This document shows, in pieces, positions 1 through 9,831 of a stretch of 55,959 bases of DNA; the first letter of the stretch is position 1, and the number at the start of each line of letters is the position of its first letter. Under the pieces are notes generated by a model. It did not search any database. It worked only from the letters and a program-made list of their open reading frames with translations, and was not told the DNA's origin. The stretch covers positions 1-55,959 of the forward strand of contig NZ_JADEWT010000030.1 in assembly GCF_015207505.1 (NCBI RefSeq). Reading direction: 5' to 3'. Source of the stretch: Tychonema sp. LEGE 06208 (GTDB lineage Bacteria > Cyanobacteriota > Cyanobacteriia > Cyanobacteriales > Microcoleaceae). The position numbers and the translations under genes were made by a program.

Positions 1-128
1 AGTAGTCAGTAGTCAGTAGTCAGTAGTCAGTAGTCAGTAGTCAGTAGTCAGTAGTCAGTAGTCAGTAGTCAGTAGTCAGTAGTCAGTAGTCAGTAGTCAG
101 TAGTCAGTAGTCAGTAGTCAGTAGTCAT
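1..128. repeat. Heptanucleotide tandem repeat, unit AGTAGTC
   Basis: About 18 uninterrupted copies of a 7-base unit fill the left edge of the window, so the array may continue beyond it. It belongs to the short tandemly repeated repetitive (STRR) class known from filamentous cyanobacteria. Related heptamers recur in many spacers of this window. Confidence 0.97.
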
Positions 129-668
129 ACCAAATCTTAGTGACGCACTCCCTTTATGATGCGGTAGGGTGCGTCGCTACCGCATCGTTGCAAATAGCCA
201 GAATTTTCGATGGCGACGCACCCTACTTTTACTCTTCCTCTGTGCTCTCTGCGCCCTCTGCGGTTCAAAAAAAAGAGATATCAGGTACAGAAACGCGATT
301 TCTGGATATTTTTACGCAACGCCGAGTAAAGTTTTGTAACAAGTTTCGTGAAAATGCGTAAAAATCCCGCGCCAAGCCTGATATATAAATGCTGATTCAT
401 AGTACGGCGATCGCCCTAACTTTATGCCAGTTGGGGCGATCGCTTTTTTTACTAAGGATCGAAAACTTAACAACTTAAACACCTCCGACAGTCCTCTCTC
501 CCGTAAGTTGCCAGATAAAAGGAGGCTCTTCCTCGCCCCAGAAGCATTACCAGGCAGAGCGAAAGTAACGAGCAATAACTGCTGACTGCTGACTAATGAC
601 TCATGACTACTGACTACTGACTACTGACTAATGACTAATGACTACTGACTACTGACAACCGTCAACTG
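129..668. other. Intergenic region with an inverted repeat and degenerate heptamers
   Basis: No convincing gene is visible; short open frames here have no recognisable product. The stretch holds an inverted repeat with arms GTAGGGTGCGTCGC (164-177) and its complement (213-226). It also holds a copy of the dispersed 'CTCTGCG..GCGGTTC' repeat (about 238-266), a terminator-like hairpin (407-450), and a degenerate heptamer tract of the ACTGACT/AATGACT type (about 581-676) running into the stop of the next gene. Confidence 0.6.
407..450 (+). terminator. Rho-independent-type terminator with HIP1 arms
   Basis: Arms GCGATCGCCC (407-416) and GGGCGATCGC (434-443) pair perfectly around a 17-base loop and are followed by seven T on the plus strand. 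The T-run orientation suits a transcript entering from the left of the window. Each arm contains a HIP1 octamer. Confidence 0.55.
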
Positions 669-3600
669 TCAACTAGCTACTCGATCGCGCCCGCCCGACT
701 TAGCCCGATAAAGCGCCTTATCAGCAGTTTCAATCAGCATCTTCGGCGAATTTTGATTTTCAGAAATCGTCGCCACCCCCATGCTGAGAGTCACGCAATC
801 GGTGACAACAGACTTGGCGTGGGGAATTGCTAAAGCCTTGACGCGCTGGCGGATTCCCTCAGCAACAGCCTGTGCGGTCGCGATGTCGGTATTTGGCAAA
901 ATCACCCCAAATTCCTCGCCACCGTACCTAGCAGCTAAATAAAGGCGTTCTGCGGGTGCGTTCGTGCAACTATCCCCGATCGCGCGCGCGACTTGCTGCA
1001 AACAAGCATCCCCAGCCTGGTGGCCGTAGTTGTCGTTGTAAAGTTTAAAACAGTCAATGTCGCACATAATCAAAGATAGCGGTTCCGAACTGCTCGATAG
1101 TTCCCATTCGCGGTTAATCACCTCGTCAAACCGGCGGCGGTTAGCTAGCTGAGTCAGACTGTCCAAATTCGCCAAGCCATCCAACCGCTGGTTAGCTGCT
1201 GCTAGCTGCTGATAAAGTAAAGATTGTTCGATCGCCATCGCCACTTGAGTAGCCAACTGACTGAGCAAATCCATATCAAACTGCTGCCACTGGCGGGGGG
1301 CAGAACAGTGGTGGGCAATCAGCAAACCCCACAACTTCGGTAATTGACAAGTAGGATTACCGTTGCGATTTTCGATTCCCTGCTGCACGATGGGCACAAC
1401 TAAATTCGCTTTCACCTGACACCCTGCCAAAAAATTGATGTGGCACTCAGCAAAATTAGAAGTGTGAATGTCCTCGACCGCTCGAATTCTGTTCTTCAAA
1501 TACTGTCCGACATAAGTATTAGCAAAACAGCAATCCTCTACACCCATACCCATCAGCGGCATCCATTCTTCCCCAACCGACTCCACCACCACATCTCCGT
1601 TCCAATCGGGTCGGAAGCGGAAAATAATCACGCGATCGGTTGCCAAAAATTCCCGCACTTCCGCTACTGTAGTGTTGAGAATATCTTCGATATCCAGAGA
1701 AGAACGGATGCGCGATTGAATCTGCGCGATCAGGCGTTCCCGTTCTACCTGCTGCCGAAGCGCGACTTGCGCTTGCTTGCTTTGAGTAATGTCCCTACCT
1801 TCCGGCAGCAGCAATACTATTTTGCCAGTTTCATCCTCGACAGGTTTGAGAGAAAAATCAACTGTTGCCGTTTCATGTGCGCCTTGAACTTCCACTTCAT
1901 AGCGGACAAATTCGCCTTTGGCCGATCGAGAAATTGCCTCTTGTAACTGTTCCCGAACTTCCTCAGAACTTCCCCACCACGGCCCCTCCCAAAACGGGCG
2001 GTTTGCCACATCCCGCAGCTTAATTCCCGCAAAATCCAGAGAAGTTTGGTTAGCTTCCAGTAGAGTGCCGTCCGGTTTTAACAAGCTGACAAATTGAAAC
2101 GAAGAATCAAAAATTGCTCGAAAGCGCCGTTGAGAATCTCCCAACATTGCCGTCACCTTTTCGCGAGAAGTAATATCGCGGAAGCGCCACACCCTGCCAA
2201 TAATATCTTGTCCGACTCGAATCGGCTGCGTGTAGCGCTCAAAAGTCCGACCGTCTTTAAAATCGAGAATATCGCAGCCTTCGGACTCCGCATCGCTATA
2301 AATTTCTTTAATTTTCTGCAAAAAAGCCCTCGGGTCTCTAACGTGCTTGGTGAGAAATGTCAGCCGCACCGTTCTATCCATCGAGTTTCTAACTTCTTCA
2401 TGAATCCCCCACATTAAAACTAACTGTTCGTTAAAACTAATCAGTTCTCCGGCGGTACTAACGGCAAGAATGCCATCGGTCGTTGCTTCCATAGTAGCGT
2501 GCAGCAAAGAGCGCGATCGTTCTAATTCCGATGCTATTAATTTGCGTTCCGTGAGGTTTCGCACTGCTTTTACCTGCACTAAACGACCGTCGCAAACGAC
2601 GAATTTACTCCGCACGTCAGCAGGAAAAGCAGTCCCGTCCCGCTTGAGAAAAACTGCTTCGCAGACTGTATTGGTGCTGGCGGAAATCATTTGTGGCGCT
2701 ACTTTATAAGATTTTGGCGACAACAGTTCCAGCAAGCTCATTCCCACCATTTCCTCTGGATTGTAACCGAACATTTCGGCAAAATCGCTATTGACGCTCA
2801 ACATTGTGTCGCGGTCGGCGATCGCCACTGCTTCAAAATAAGCTTCGCTTTCGAGCAATTGTGCTGCTGTCGTGCTGCCATTTCCCACAGTATAACTGCT
2901 ATTAATTAGCTGTTGTAGTTGCGTATTTGCCGAATACAAAGCTGCCATTGCTTGCCGATACATAGCAGTCCTTTTCTCGACTTTTTCCGTGAGTCGATCG
3001 CGATATCTTCGCAGTTCCCTTTCGACTTTAATTAAATCTGTAATATCTACTGCAAACACGATCGCGCCAGCAATTTGACCTGTTTCATCCCGGTAAGGTA
3101 TCCTATCTATTCGCACCCAGCATTTTTGACCGGAGACTGTGGGCAGAAGTTCGATTTTCCCCAGCTTGGGAACCCCCGAATTCATGACTTCCAAATCTTC
3201 TAAATAATATTGCTCTGCTTCGTCTGGATAGATTTCATAAAAAGATTTTCCTTCTAATTGATTGGCTGGCAAACCTCTCGATGCAGCGGCAGCTTTGTTA
3301 ATTCGCAGCAGGCGACTTTCCCGATCTTTGTACCAAATCATCGCCGGCACAGAATCAAAAATAATTTGTTGTTCTTGGTGTTCCCGGCGCATTTCTGCTT
3401 CTGCTTGTTTTCTTTTAATTATTTCTTGTTGTAGTTTTGTGTTAGCTTTTTTGAGCTCTGCCGTGCGTTTTTCTACTCTTTCTTCTAGTCGGTCGTAGTA
3501 TTTGCTCAGCAAGTTTTGTTGCTGTTCGCGCCGCATAATTTCTGATTTAGTATTTTCGCTAGCTAACAAACTTGAAGATACAAAATCTGCTAATATTTTG

Positions 3601-4610
3601 GTTAATTCCTGTTCTTCTTCCGTCCACTGACTCCCGAAACTTTCACGTTCGGCGCTGATTATTCCTACCATTTGACCTGCTAGCACAATCGGTACGTTTA
3701 ACAAAGCAGTCTGACCGCGATCGGCAAAATAAAGATTGGCAAGTTCTTGCGTTCTCGGGTCATCTTCTGCCGCCACAGTGGCGATGGTAGTTGCGGATTT
3801 TAAGGCTTGAAAATAGGCCGGACAGTCGGCTGCTGTGACGATTATTTGTACTGAATGAAGTTTAGTATTTTCTTCGTAAAAGTCGATGCAGTGAAGCTGA
3901 GTTTTGTCTTCGTCGTACAGCCAAATGCTGGCTCGATCGCAGTTGACGATACTGATAGCGGCTTCTGTGACTTCGCGGATGAATTGTTCTATATTGTTGC
4001 GTTCTTTAAGTTGAGTTTTGGCTAATTTGGCGATCGCCAAAGTTGGACTGCGCCAATTTTTTCTCAGGTTTGGCGACGCTGCTACGGGCGAAGCCGCCTT
4101 AATTTCTTCGCAAACTAACAGTACAGTCGGTCGCTGGAAATTGACAATTGAGCGATCGCCATTATTGTCCTCTATTTTCCAGTCTACCCCAGCCAAAGCG
4201 CGCGCCGTTGCTTTGACCCAGATAATCCTGCCATCTTTGCAAGTCAAGCGACCTTCCCAATAGGCAACTCCAGCAGCCAGCTTACCGTTTTTTGCCTGTG
4301 TTAGTGCAGCAAATTCGGTCTGCATTTTCTCTTGATCTTGACAGTAAAATATGTTAAAAATTGAATGATAAATTAATTCCTGCGACCTGTAGGCGAGACG
4401 AGACTCGCCGAATTGATTGATTGAAAAAACTCTTCCCAAAGCGTCTAAAACGAAGTAAATGCCCGGAAAATTGTCGTAGAGAGTTCGATACCAATCCTGT
4501 TCAACTTGTTTGTTGCACGAAATGTTCGCTGCAGCGAGATCGCCGCCCGTACCGCCCAAGTGAGAATTGTGGTTTTCTGCGTTGCTTGAATGAATTTTTT
4601 TAGCAAACAC
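669..4610 (-). CDS. Multi-sensor diguanylate cyclase (PAS/GAF/PAS/GAF/GGDEF) with a cyanobacteriochrome-like GAF
   Basis: A 1313-residue signalling protein that should make cyclic di-GMP from two GTP. Domain order by eye: PAS (about 40-155), GAF (about 205-355), coiled coil (about 360-410), PAS (about 415-540), three further PAS modules (about 590-945), a second GAF (about 960-1135) and a C-terminal GGDEF domain. The active-site GGEEF lies at residues 1230-1234, so the cyclase should be catalytic. The usual RxxD inhibitory site is absent: the aligned residues read ERLY. The second GAF carries Cys1056-His1057 in the context AECHINFL, followed by QVKANLVVPI, which matches the bilin-attachment region of cyanobacteriochromes. 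No membrane segment is visible, so it is probably cytosolic. It is divergent from the anion transporter, about 300 bp away. Light sensing is inferred from the Cys-His pair and is not shown. Confidence 0.9.
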   Translation of the reverse strand: MFAKKIHSSNAENHNSHLGGTGGDLAAANISCNKQVEQDWYRTLYDNFPGIYFVLDALGRVFSINQFGESRLAYRSQELIYHSIFNIFYCQDQEKMQTEFAALTQAKNGKLAAGVAYWEGRLTCKDGRIIWVKATARALAGVDWKIEDNNGDRSIVNFQRPTVLLVCEEIKAASPVAASPNLRKNWRSPTLAIAKLAKTQLKERNNIEQFIREVTEAAISIVNCDRASIWLYDEDKTQLHCIDFYEENTKLHSVQIIVTAADCPAYFQALKSATTIATVAAEDDPRTQELANLYFADRGQTALLNVPIVLAGQMVGIISAERESFGSQWTEEEQELTKILADFVSSSLLASENTKSEIMRREQQQNLLSKYYDRLEERVEKRTAELKKANTKLQQEIIKRKQAEAEMRREHQEQQIIFDSVPAMIWYKDRESRLLRINKAAAASRGLPANQLEGKSFYEIYPDEAEQYYLEDLEVMNSGVPKLGKIELLPTVSGQKCWVRIDRIPYRDETGQIAGAIVFAVDITDLIKVERELRRYRDRLTEKVEKRTAMYRQAMAALYSANTQLQQLINSSYTVGNGSTTAAQLLESEAYFEAVAIADRDTMLSVNSDFAEMFGYNPEEMVGMSLLELLSPKSYKVAPQMISASTNTVCEAVFLKRDGTAFPADVRSKFVVCDGRLVQVKAVRNLTERKLIASELERSRSLLHATMEATTDGILAVSTAGELISFNEQLVLMWGIHEEVRNSMDRTVRLTFLTKHVRDPRAFLQKIKEIYSDAESEGCDILDFKDGRTFERYTQPIRVGQDIIGRVWRFRDITSREKVTAMLGDSQRRFRAIFDSSFQFVSLLKPDGTLLEANQTSLDFAGIKLRDVANRPFWEGPWWGSSEEVREQLQEAISRSAKGEFVRYEVEVQGAHETATVDFSLKPVEDETGKIVLLLPEGRDITQSKQAQVALRQQVERERLIAQIQSRIRSSLDIEDILNTTVAEVREFLATDRVIIFRFRPDWNGDVVVESVGEEWMPLMGMGVEDCCFANTYVGQYLKNRIRAVEDIHTSNFAECHINFLAGCQVKANLVVPIVQQGIENRNGNPTCQLPKLWGLLIAHHCSAPRQWQQFDMDLLSQLATQVAMAIEQSLLYQQLAAANQRLDGLANLDSLTQLANRRRFDEVINREWELSSSSEPLSLIMCDIDCFKLYNDNYGHQAGDACLQQVARAIGDSCTNAPAERLYLAARYGGEEFGVILPNTDIATAQAVAEGIRQRVKALAIPHAKSVVTDCVTLSMGVATISENQNSPKMLIETADKALYRAKSGGRDRVAS

Positions 4611-4910
4611 TTTTAGCTTAACTCGACTGTAATTAGTTTTACTTTCTGGAATTGAACTTTCTTGTGAAACTAAATTAAACCTGTTATTTTAAAAAAGTTA
4701 CAAATTGTAACAAAATTGCAACTTGCCCAGGGCGCTGGTTTTTGCTTCCCGATGCAAATCCTCTGTTTGTTTGTTTGTAGTTGGTAGATTGTCTGTTGGC
4801 GATATTTCCCGCTAGTTGCGGTGCTAGCAGGTTGAGTTGCAATTACCGCGTCTGTACTTGTAGTATCTCCGACAATGGAACAAACCGACACTCAAGGATT
4901 TTAAGTATCT
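4611..4910. other. Divergent intergenic region
   Basis: This AT-rich 300 bp spacer separates the divergent diguanylate cyclase and anion transporter genes and must carry promoters for both. I see no unambiguous promoter, operator or RNA element. An AAGGA about 12 bases before the transporter ATG may be its ribosome-binding site. Confidence 0.4.
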
Positions 4911-6095
4911 ATGATAACACTCAACTATCTAATCTTGGGGCTGACTTACTTGGGTTTCGGTTTGGGATATTTGCCGGGGCTGCGGATGAACCGGGCTGCG
5001 ATCGCAATTGTCGGGTCAGCTTTTGCCGTAGCTTTGGGGATACTCGACCTCAAAACTGCTTGGGAGGCGATCGACCCCAGTACGATCGTTTTTTTGCTAG
5101 GAATGATGGTGATTAATTCTACCTTGGAAGCATCGGGTTTTTTTCAACTAGCTTTAGAGTTTTTAACTCGCTTTACTCGTTCTCCCTTCGGCATTTTAGT
5201 AGCTGTTACTTTTGGCAGCGGTATTTTATCAGCATTTTTTCTCAACGACACTACTGCTATGTTGCTCGCCCCATTAACACTCACTCTAACTCGCTCTTTA
5301 TCCCTCAATCCTCTCCCTTATCTTTTGGCTTTAGCAGGAGGCACTAATTTAGGTTCGGTAGCAACAATCAGCGGGAATCCACAAAACATTCTCGTCGGTT
5401 CTTTTTCGGGAATTAGCTATTGGGAATTTTCCCGCTCTCTCGCACCGGTAGCGTTAATTTGTTTAGTGGTTCAAGTAATTTGGTTGTGGTGGCTTTATCC
5501 CGAAGTGCGCTCTTGCAAATCTTTGCCTGCGGTTTCTCAAGTTCGGTATCGGTTATTCAAGCCTTTACTAGCGAAAAGTTTGTTGGTAACAGCAGGACTT
5601 TTGGTAGCTTTTTTAGCCGGAGCACCTTTAGCCGAATCTGCCTGGATAGCTGCTAGTATATTGTTGATTACGAGGCGCGTCAAGTCCGATCGCATTTTGC
5701 AGCGCGTGGATTGGAATTTGCTAGTGATGTTTGCGGGATTGTTTATTGTGACCAAGGCCGTTCAACAACTCGGTTTGTTGGATAACTTAACTAATTTGAC
5801 TGGTACGCCGCTAAGTTTGTTGGGAACAACAGTAATTCTTTCTAACTTAATTTCCAACGTACCGGCCGTGTTAGTTCTGCAATCGCTGATTCCGAAAACA
5901 GATACACAAGCTTGGCTGTTGTTGGCGGCGGGTTCTACCCTGGCAGGGAATTTAACTTTATTGGGTTCTGTAGCTAATTTAATTGTAGCTGAAATTGCCG
6001 AAAAAGCAGGCGATCGTTTGACATTTAAGGAGCATTTAAGATTCGGACTACCGCTAACTTTCGTGACGTTGGGAATTGCGTATTTTTGGATCTAA
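4911..6095 (+). CDS. Anion transporter of the ArsB/NhaD (ion transporter) superfamily
   Basis: A 394-residue integral membrane protein with about ten hydrophobic segments. Features of the ArsB/NhaD/SLC13-like superfamily are visible: a conserved LSAFFLNDTTAML stretch around residues 105-120 and GGTNLGSVATISGNPQNILVG around 145-165. These correspond to the two re-entrant hairpin regions that bind substrate in this fold. A second LISNVPAVL (about 310) and GSVANLIVAE (about 350) give the expected internal pseudo-symmetry. The substrate cannot be read from sequence; arsenite, sulfate, dicarboxylate or Na+/H+ exchange are all known in the superfamily. The gene is monocistronic and is followed within 60 bp by the convergent mannosidase gene. 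Confidence 0.82.
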   Translation: MITLNYLILGLTYLGFGLGYLPGLRMNRAAIAIVGSAFAVALGILDLKTAWEAIDPSTIVFLLGMMVINSTLEASGFFQLALEFLTRFTRSPFGILVAVTFGSGILSAFFLNDTTAMLLAPLTLTLTRSLSLNPLPYLLALAGGTNLGSVATISGNPQNILVGSFSGISYWEFSRSLAPVALICLVVQVIWLWWLYPEVRSCKSLPAVSQVRYRLFKPLLAKSLLVTAGLLVAFLAGAPLAESAWIAASILLITRRVKSDRILQRVDWNLLVMFAGLFIVTKAVQQLGLLDNLTNLTGTPLSLLGTTVILSNLISNVPAVLVLQSLIPKTDTQAWLLLAAGSTLAGNLTLLGSVANLIVAEIAEKAGDRLTFKEHLRFGLPLTFVTLGIAYFWI

Positions 6096-6147
6096 TTTGC
6101 AGAACAGCACCAGCCTAAACTTAGCACTTAACCCGCCAAAAATCTCC

Positions 6148-9100
6148 TCATCTCTTCCCTTCCCTTTCTTCCTTTGCGTCCTTTGCGCCTTCGCGGTTCA
6201 TTACAACAGTAAAACTTGCAATTTTCCAAGGCTCTATCTTAAAACCTCGCCCTTGAGACAACTTTTCAGACAAATTTGCAGGTCTTTCTAACAAATCAAC
6301 TGACCCTACAATCTCCAATTGCAAATCGCTATCCAATTCTAGCACAGCCTCTTTCCCCTCCGATTCGCAACACCGCAAAATCCAAACATTAGCATCATCG
6401 TCCGACTGTTTAAACGCCATCAGCGCTAAATTTTTGGCAGACAAATCCAAGAACTTGCCAACTGCTGGTAAACTCTTGTTTCCGTTTTCCCCTAACTGCG
6501 GGAACACCTTTACTAGCAGCGGCAAATTTAACTCGTAACCCTGTCGAACTGTACCGGCATCTTGCCAATTTCCAGCGTGGGGATAGACTGCACAAGTAAA
6601 TTCCGAAACTCCTTTATCTGCTTGTTCGTCCGGCCAAGTCGAACCCCGGAGTAAAGTCAGCCGGATTTGATTTTGTTGAATGTCGCAACCGTATTTACAA
6701 TCGTTGAGCAAACTCACTCCAAAACCCTCATTGCTGATATCAGTCCAGCGCAAAATCGGTACTTCCCATTTGGCTTTTTCGGCGGGTGTTTGGGGTTTAG
6801 TTGTGCGATCGATCGCCCCGCCGGGAATTTCGCAAGTTACAAAATCTGCTTCTACATTTAACCCAAAAGCTGCTTTAACCAAAACGTGAGTTTCTTGCCA
6901 ATCTACAACCGTCTTAATTTTCAGCAGCGGCGAACCTTTTTCTAGCGTGTAATCTTGGCAAAACTCCGATTTGCCAATTTGCAGAACAACCCGCAAACTC
7001 TGCCGTAATTCTCCCCGATCGATCCAACAAATCTCTTTGAGTATGGGCGCGGGTAATTGATGTTTTTGATAATTCGGATCGATGTTCCAAGCATCCCAAT
7101 ATTGACCGTTGTCTTGAAAGGCTTGCAGTTGATTGCCTCCGGCTGCATTCAACACTTCTCTATGATTGACTTTATCCCAAATGCTGGATAAACTGCCAGT
7201 TTCTCGGTCTATTTTTGCCAGAATAAGTTCATTTTCTAACACCATTTCTGGGGTGGTAAAATGCGTTTCTTGACAAAGTGCATTTTTTTGTGCTATACCG
7301 TATGTAAGTTTCGATAAATCTGTCTTGTTTTCGGTGGCTGGACTCGCGCCCGCATTACCCGCAGTTTGAGAGTCTTCGCGACACAGCCAAAACACGCGGT
7401 AGCCGATCGCCGGAACATCCTCTGCACAAAATAACATGATAAATTGCGATGGCGGTCGATCGCCCTTAACTATTTGCGAAACCAGCCTCTGTCCCGACAA
7501 ATCGTAAATTTGCCAAGGTAAACCAGCAGAATCGGGAAGCGGTAGATTGACAACCTCAGAGCGCGACCAATTGAGAGGATTAAAAATCAGAATCGGTTGA
7601 GCGTCCGGCTGCGGGGGAGAAGGCAGAGAAATTTGAGCGGCGATCGCATCTAAGGATTTTAGCAGGATTTGGTGGCAAGCGCGATCGGCCTCGGCAAAGG
7701 CTAGATTAGCATCCGCGTAGACTTGGGCGATCGCCGAACCGGGCAAAATATCGTGAAACTGGTTAAACAACACTTGTTTCCAAGCCGATTCTAACTCAGA
7801 TTTCGGATAAACCGCACCCGTGCAAATCGTTGCCAGCGAAGACAACAACTCCGCTTGATAGAGCAATTCTTCACAGCGGCGGTTTTGGCGTTTTTGGTCA
7901 GCGCGAGTCGTGTAACAGCCCCGGTGAAATTCTAAGTAAAGTTCATCCTTCCAAATCGGCAGAGTGCCGAGATTTTTGAGTTGCGAGATAGAAGGATTGG
8001 CAAATTCTAGCGCCCGCAAATTCTCCTGACTGTCAGATTCTGGAACATCATTTTCGGGCAAAGTTGCCGCAACTTCCGGCAAAAACTGACTCTCAATCAA
8101 AGCCAAATAATCAACCGCCTTGGCAAACTCCAACCTGGGGAAAAAAGGCGACAATTTCCAGCGTTTCGCCACCTCTAGCATATCGCGAGTCGGGCCGCCG
8201 CCGTGGTCGCCAACTCCCGGCAACCAAAGAGCATCTGGCAAATTAGTTTTAACTTGCCAATCAAAAGCATAACTTGCCATTTTTACAGATTCTATACTTT
8301 CGCCGATCGCCCCAGACATCATGCTAAATATTTTAGTACCATCCAACCCTTCCCACCAAAAAGCACCGTAGGGAAACTCCGTCGAATCATTCCAGCGCAA
8401 CTTCTGAGTCACAAAATAATCAACACCGCCGCCGCGCAAAATCTGAGGTAATTGCCATCCAAAACCAAAAGTATCCGGTAGCCAAGCCACCCGCATCAAT
8501 TCCCCAAACTTTTCCTTTGCATAACGCTGTCCGTAAACAACTTGTCGCACCATTGACTCAGCAGAAATCAAGTTTAAATCCGGTTCAACCCACATCCCGC
8601 CGACAACTTCCCAACGTCCGACAGCCACCTGTTTTTGAATCGCTGCAAACAAGTCCGGGCGGTGCTCTTCCATCCAAGCATAAAGCGCCGGAGTTGAATG
8701 GCAGAAAATCAAATCAGGAAACTCCGATTGCAATTTCAACACCGACTCAAAAGTTCGTTCAGCAGCTTCCCAAGTTTCCGGGACAGGCCACAGCCAAGCT
8801 AAGTCTAAATGAGCGTGACCAACCAAATAGATTTTACTTTTATATATAGATTGATCTCCGCCATTTTTCCCTATATATATAGATGTACTGTACTGATTTT
8901 CTCCCACCTCAAAAACTCGATCTATTCTTCCCTCTGTGTCCTCTGCGGCCTCTGCGGTTAAATCATCTAAATCCCCAGAAAAAGATATCCTCTCGCCATT
9001 TTCTCCCACCTCAAAAACTCGATCTATTCTTCCCTCTGTGTTCTCTGTGGCCTCTGCGGTTACATCATCCAACTCCCCAGAAAAAGCTCGGAGATATCCC

Positions 9101-9831
9101 AGTAAATTGTGCCGCAGAACAGAGAGAGAGCGATCGAACTTGGCGCGATTCGGAAAAGCAGACCAATCAATCAAATTAACCGCCAAATCAATCTCAGATT
9201 TCAGCAAATTCCCCTTGACAAACCAGGGATGATTTGCTATATTTTCGGTGGGGAGGTATTGGGAATTTTTATTTTCTGAATTACCAGCCAAAGATTTTTG
9301 CAAAATTTCTAATTCGTCGGCCACAAAACCCGGATCGAAACAAGCAGAATCTGCCGCTTCGTACAAGCAAATCGATCGCACTAAAGCACCGCTATCGTGG
9401 CCTGGACTTACCAACCGCAACATCACCCAAAATTCATCTCCCGGATTTGCCGACGCACTCAACAAAACTCGATCGGCACAATCGAACAAATCACCTTGTC
9501 CGACTAACTCGCCGCCGACAAAAATCTGAGCATCTTCGGCCCACCAAGTCAAGCCCAACAGCAACCGCAAACCAACCACAGGATAGCCGTGCAAATTGTT
9601 AGGAATGACAAATTTCTGCCCTAAATAAACAACTTGCTTCCCAGATGGCCAAGCAATATGTCCTTTCCCGTTCAGTTCGGCAACCGGCCCGTTACAAATA
9701 CCTACCGAACCCGCCACCGAGTCACCGTCGCAGTACCTCCAGCCAGACTGAACCTCCACTTGACTGAGGCGGCGCAACTTCTCTACAACTTCAGAAATAT
9801 TATTGCTAGCGGGTGTCACAGAAGCGTTCAT
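6148..9831 (-). CDS. Alpha-mannosidase, glycoside hydrolase family 38
   Basis: A 1227-residue GH38 enzyme that hydrolyses alpha-mannosides. Residues 1-200 form an N-terminal beta-rich domain typical of the family. The catalytic domain starts at GHAHLDLAW (338-346), where His341 and Asp343 should bind zinc. The nucleophile should be Asp453 in WLPDTFGFGW. The distal beta-sandwich domains run to the C-terminus. There is no signal peptide, suggesting a cytosolic role in glycan or glycogenic polymer turnover. Two oddities stand out. Residues about 245-315 contain a tandem 34-residue duplication whose DNA is a dispersed intergenic repeat (8897-9100). The last ~17 residues (NREGAKDAKEEREGKR) are encoded by another copy of the same repeat. 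Without these insertions the protein would be near 1130 residues, closer to bacterial homologues. The family call is firm; substrate detail is not. Confidence 0.92.
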   Translation of the reverse strand: MNASVTPASNNISEVVEKLRRLSQVEVQSGWRYCDGDSVAGSVGICNGPVAELNGKGHIAWPSGKQVVYLGQKFVIPNNLHGYPVVGLRLLLGLTWWAEDAQIFVGGELVGQGDLFDCADRVLLSASANPGDEFWVMLRLVSPGHDSGALVRSICLYEAADSACFDPGFVADELEILQKSLAGNSENKNSQYLPTENIANHPWFVKGNLLKSEIDLAVNLIDWSAFPNRAKFDRSLSVLRHNLLGYLRAFSGELDDVTAEATENTEGRIDRVFEVGENGERISFSGDLDDLTAEAAEDTEGRIDRVFEVGENQYSTSIYIGKNGGDQSIYKSKIYLVGHAHLDLAWLWPVPETWEAAERTFESVLKLQSEFPDLIFCHSTPALYAWMEEHRPDLFAAIQKQVAVGRWEVVGGMWVEPDLNLISAESMVRQVVYGQRYAKEKFGELMRVAWLPDTFGFGWQLPQILRGGGVDYFVTQKLRWNDSTEFPYGAFWWEGLDGTKIFSMMSGAIGESIESVKMASYAFDWQVKTNLPDALWLPGVGDHGGGPTRDMLEVAKRWKLSPFFPRLEFAKAVDYLALIESQFLPEVAATLPENDVPESDSQENLRALEFANPSISQLKNLGTLPIWKDELYLEFHRGCYTTRADQKRQNRRCEELLYQAELLSSLATICTGAVYPKSELESAWKQVLFNQFHDILPGSAIAQVYADANLAFAEADRACHQILLKSLDAIAAQISLPSPPQPDAQPILIFNPLNWSRSEVVNLPLPDSAGLPWQIYDLSGQRLVSQIVKGDRPPSQFIMLFCAEDVPAIGYRVFWLCREDSQTAGNAGASPATENKTDLSKLTYGIAQKNALCQETHFTTPEMVLENELILAKIDRETGSLSSIWDKVNHREVLNAAGGNQLQAFQDNGQYWDAWNIDPNYQKHQLPAPILKEICWIDRGELRQSLRVVLQIGKSEFCQDYTLEKGSPLLKIKTVVDWQETHVLVKAAFGLNVEADFVTCEIPGGAIDRTTKPQTPAEKAKWEVPILRWTDISNEGFGVSLLNDCKYGCDIQQNQIRLTLLRGSTWPDEQADKGVSEFTCAVYPHAGNWQDAGTVRQGYELNLPLLVKVFPQLGENGNKSLPAVGKFLDLSAKNLALMAFKQSDDDANVWILRCCESEGKEAVLELDSDLQLEIVGSVDLLERPANLSEKLSQGRGFKIEPWKIASFTVVMNREGAKDAKEEREGKR
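8897..9100 (-). repeat. Dispersed repeat inserted in frame, tandem 102-bp duplication
   Basis: Two direct copies with a period of exactly 102 bp (34 codons) lie inside the mannosidase gene between its N-terminal domain and the catalytic domain. Each contains the core CTCTGTGT..CTCTGCGGTTA, the same family found in spacers at about 238, 6170, 9880, 19920 and 21640. The encoded peptide is acidic and low in complexity (LTAEAAEDTEGRIDRVFEVG), consistent with a tolerated linker. Confidence 0.85.

Noticed and set aside
140..361. A 73-codon frame near the left edge
   Set aside because: It is made of an inverted repeat and a dispersed repeat; no ribosome-binding site or family resemblance.
8883..9232. 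Plus-strand frames of about 98 codons opposite the mannosidase gene
   Set aside because: They are antisense shadows created by the duplicated 102-bp repeat.
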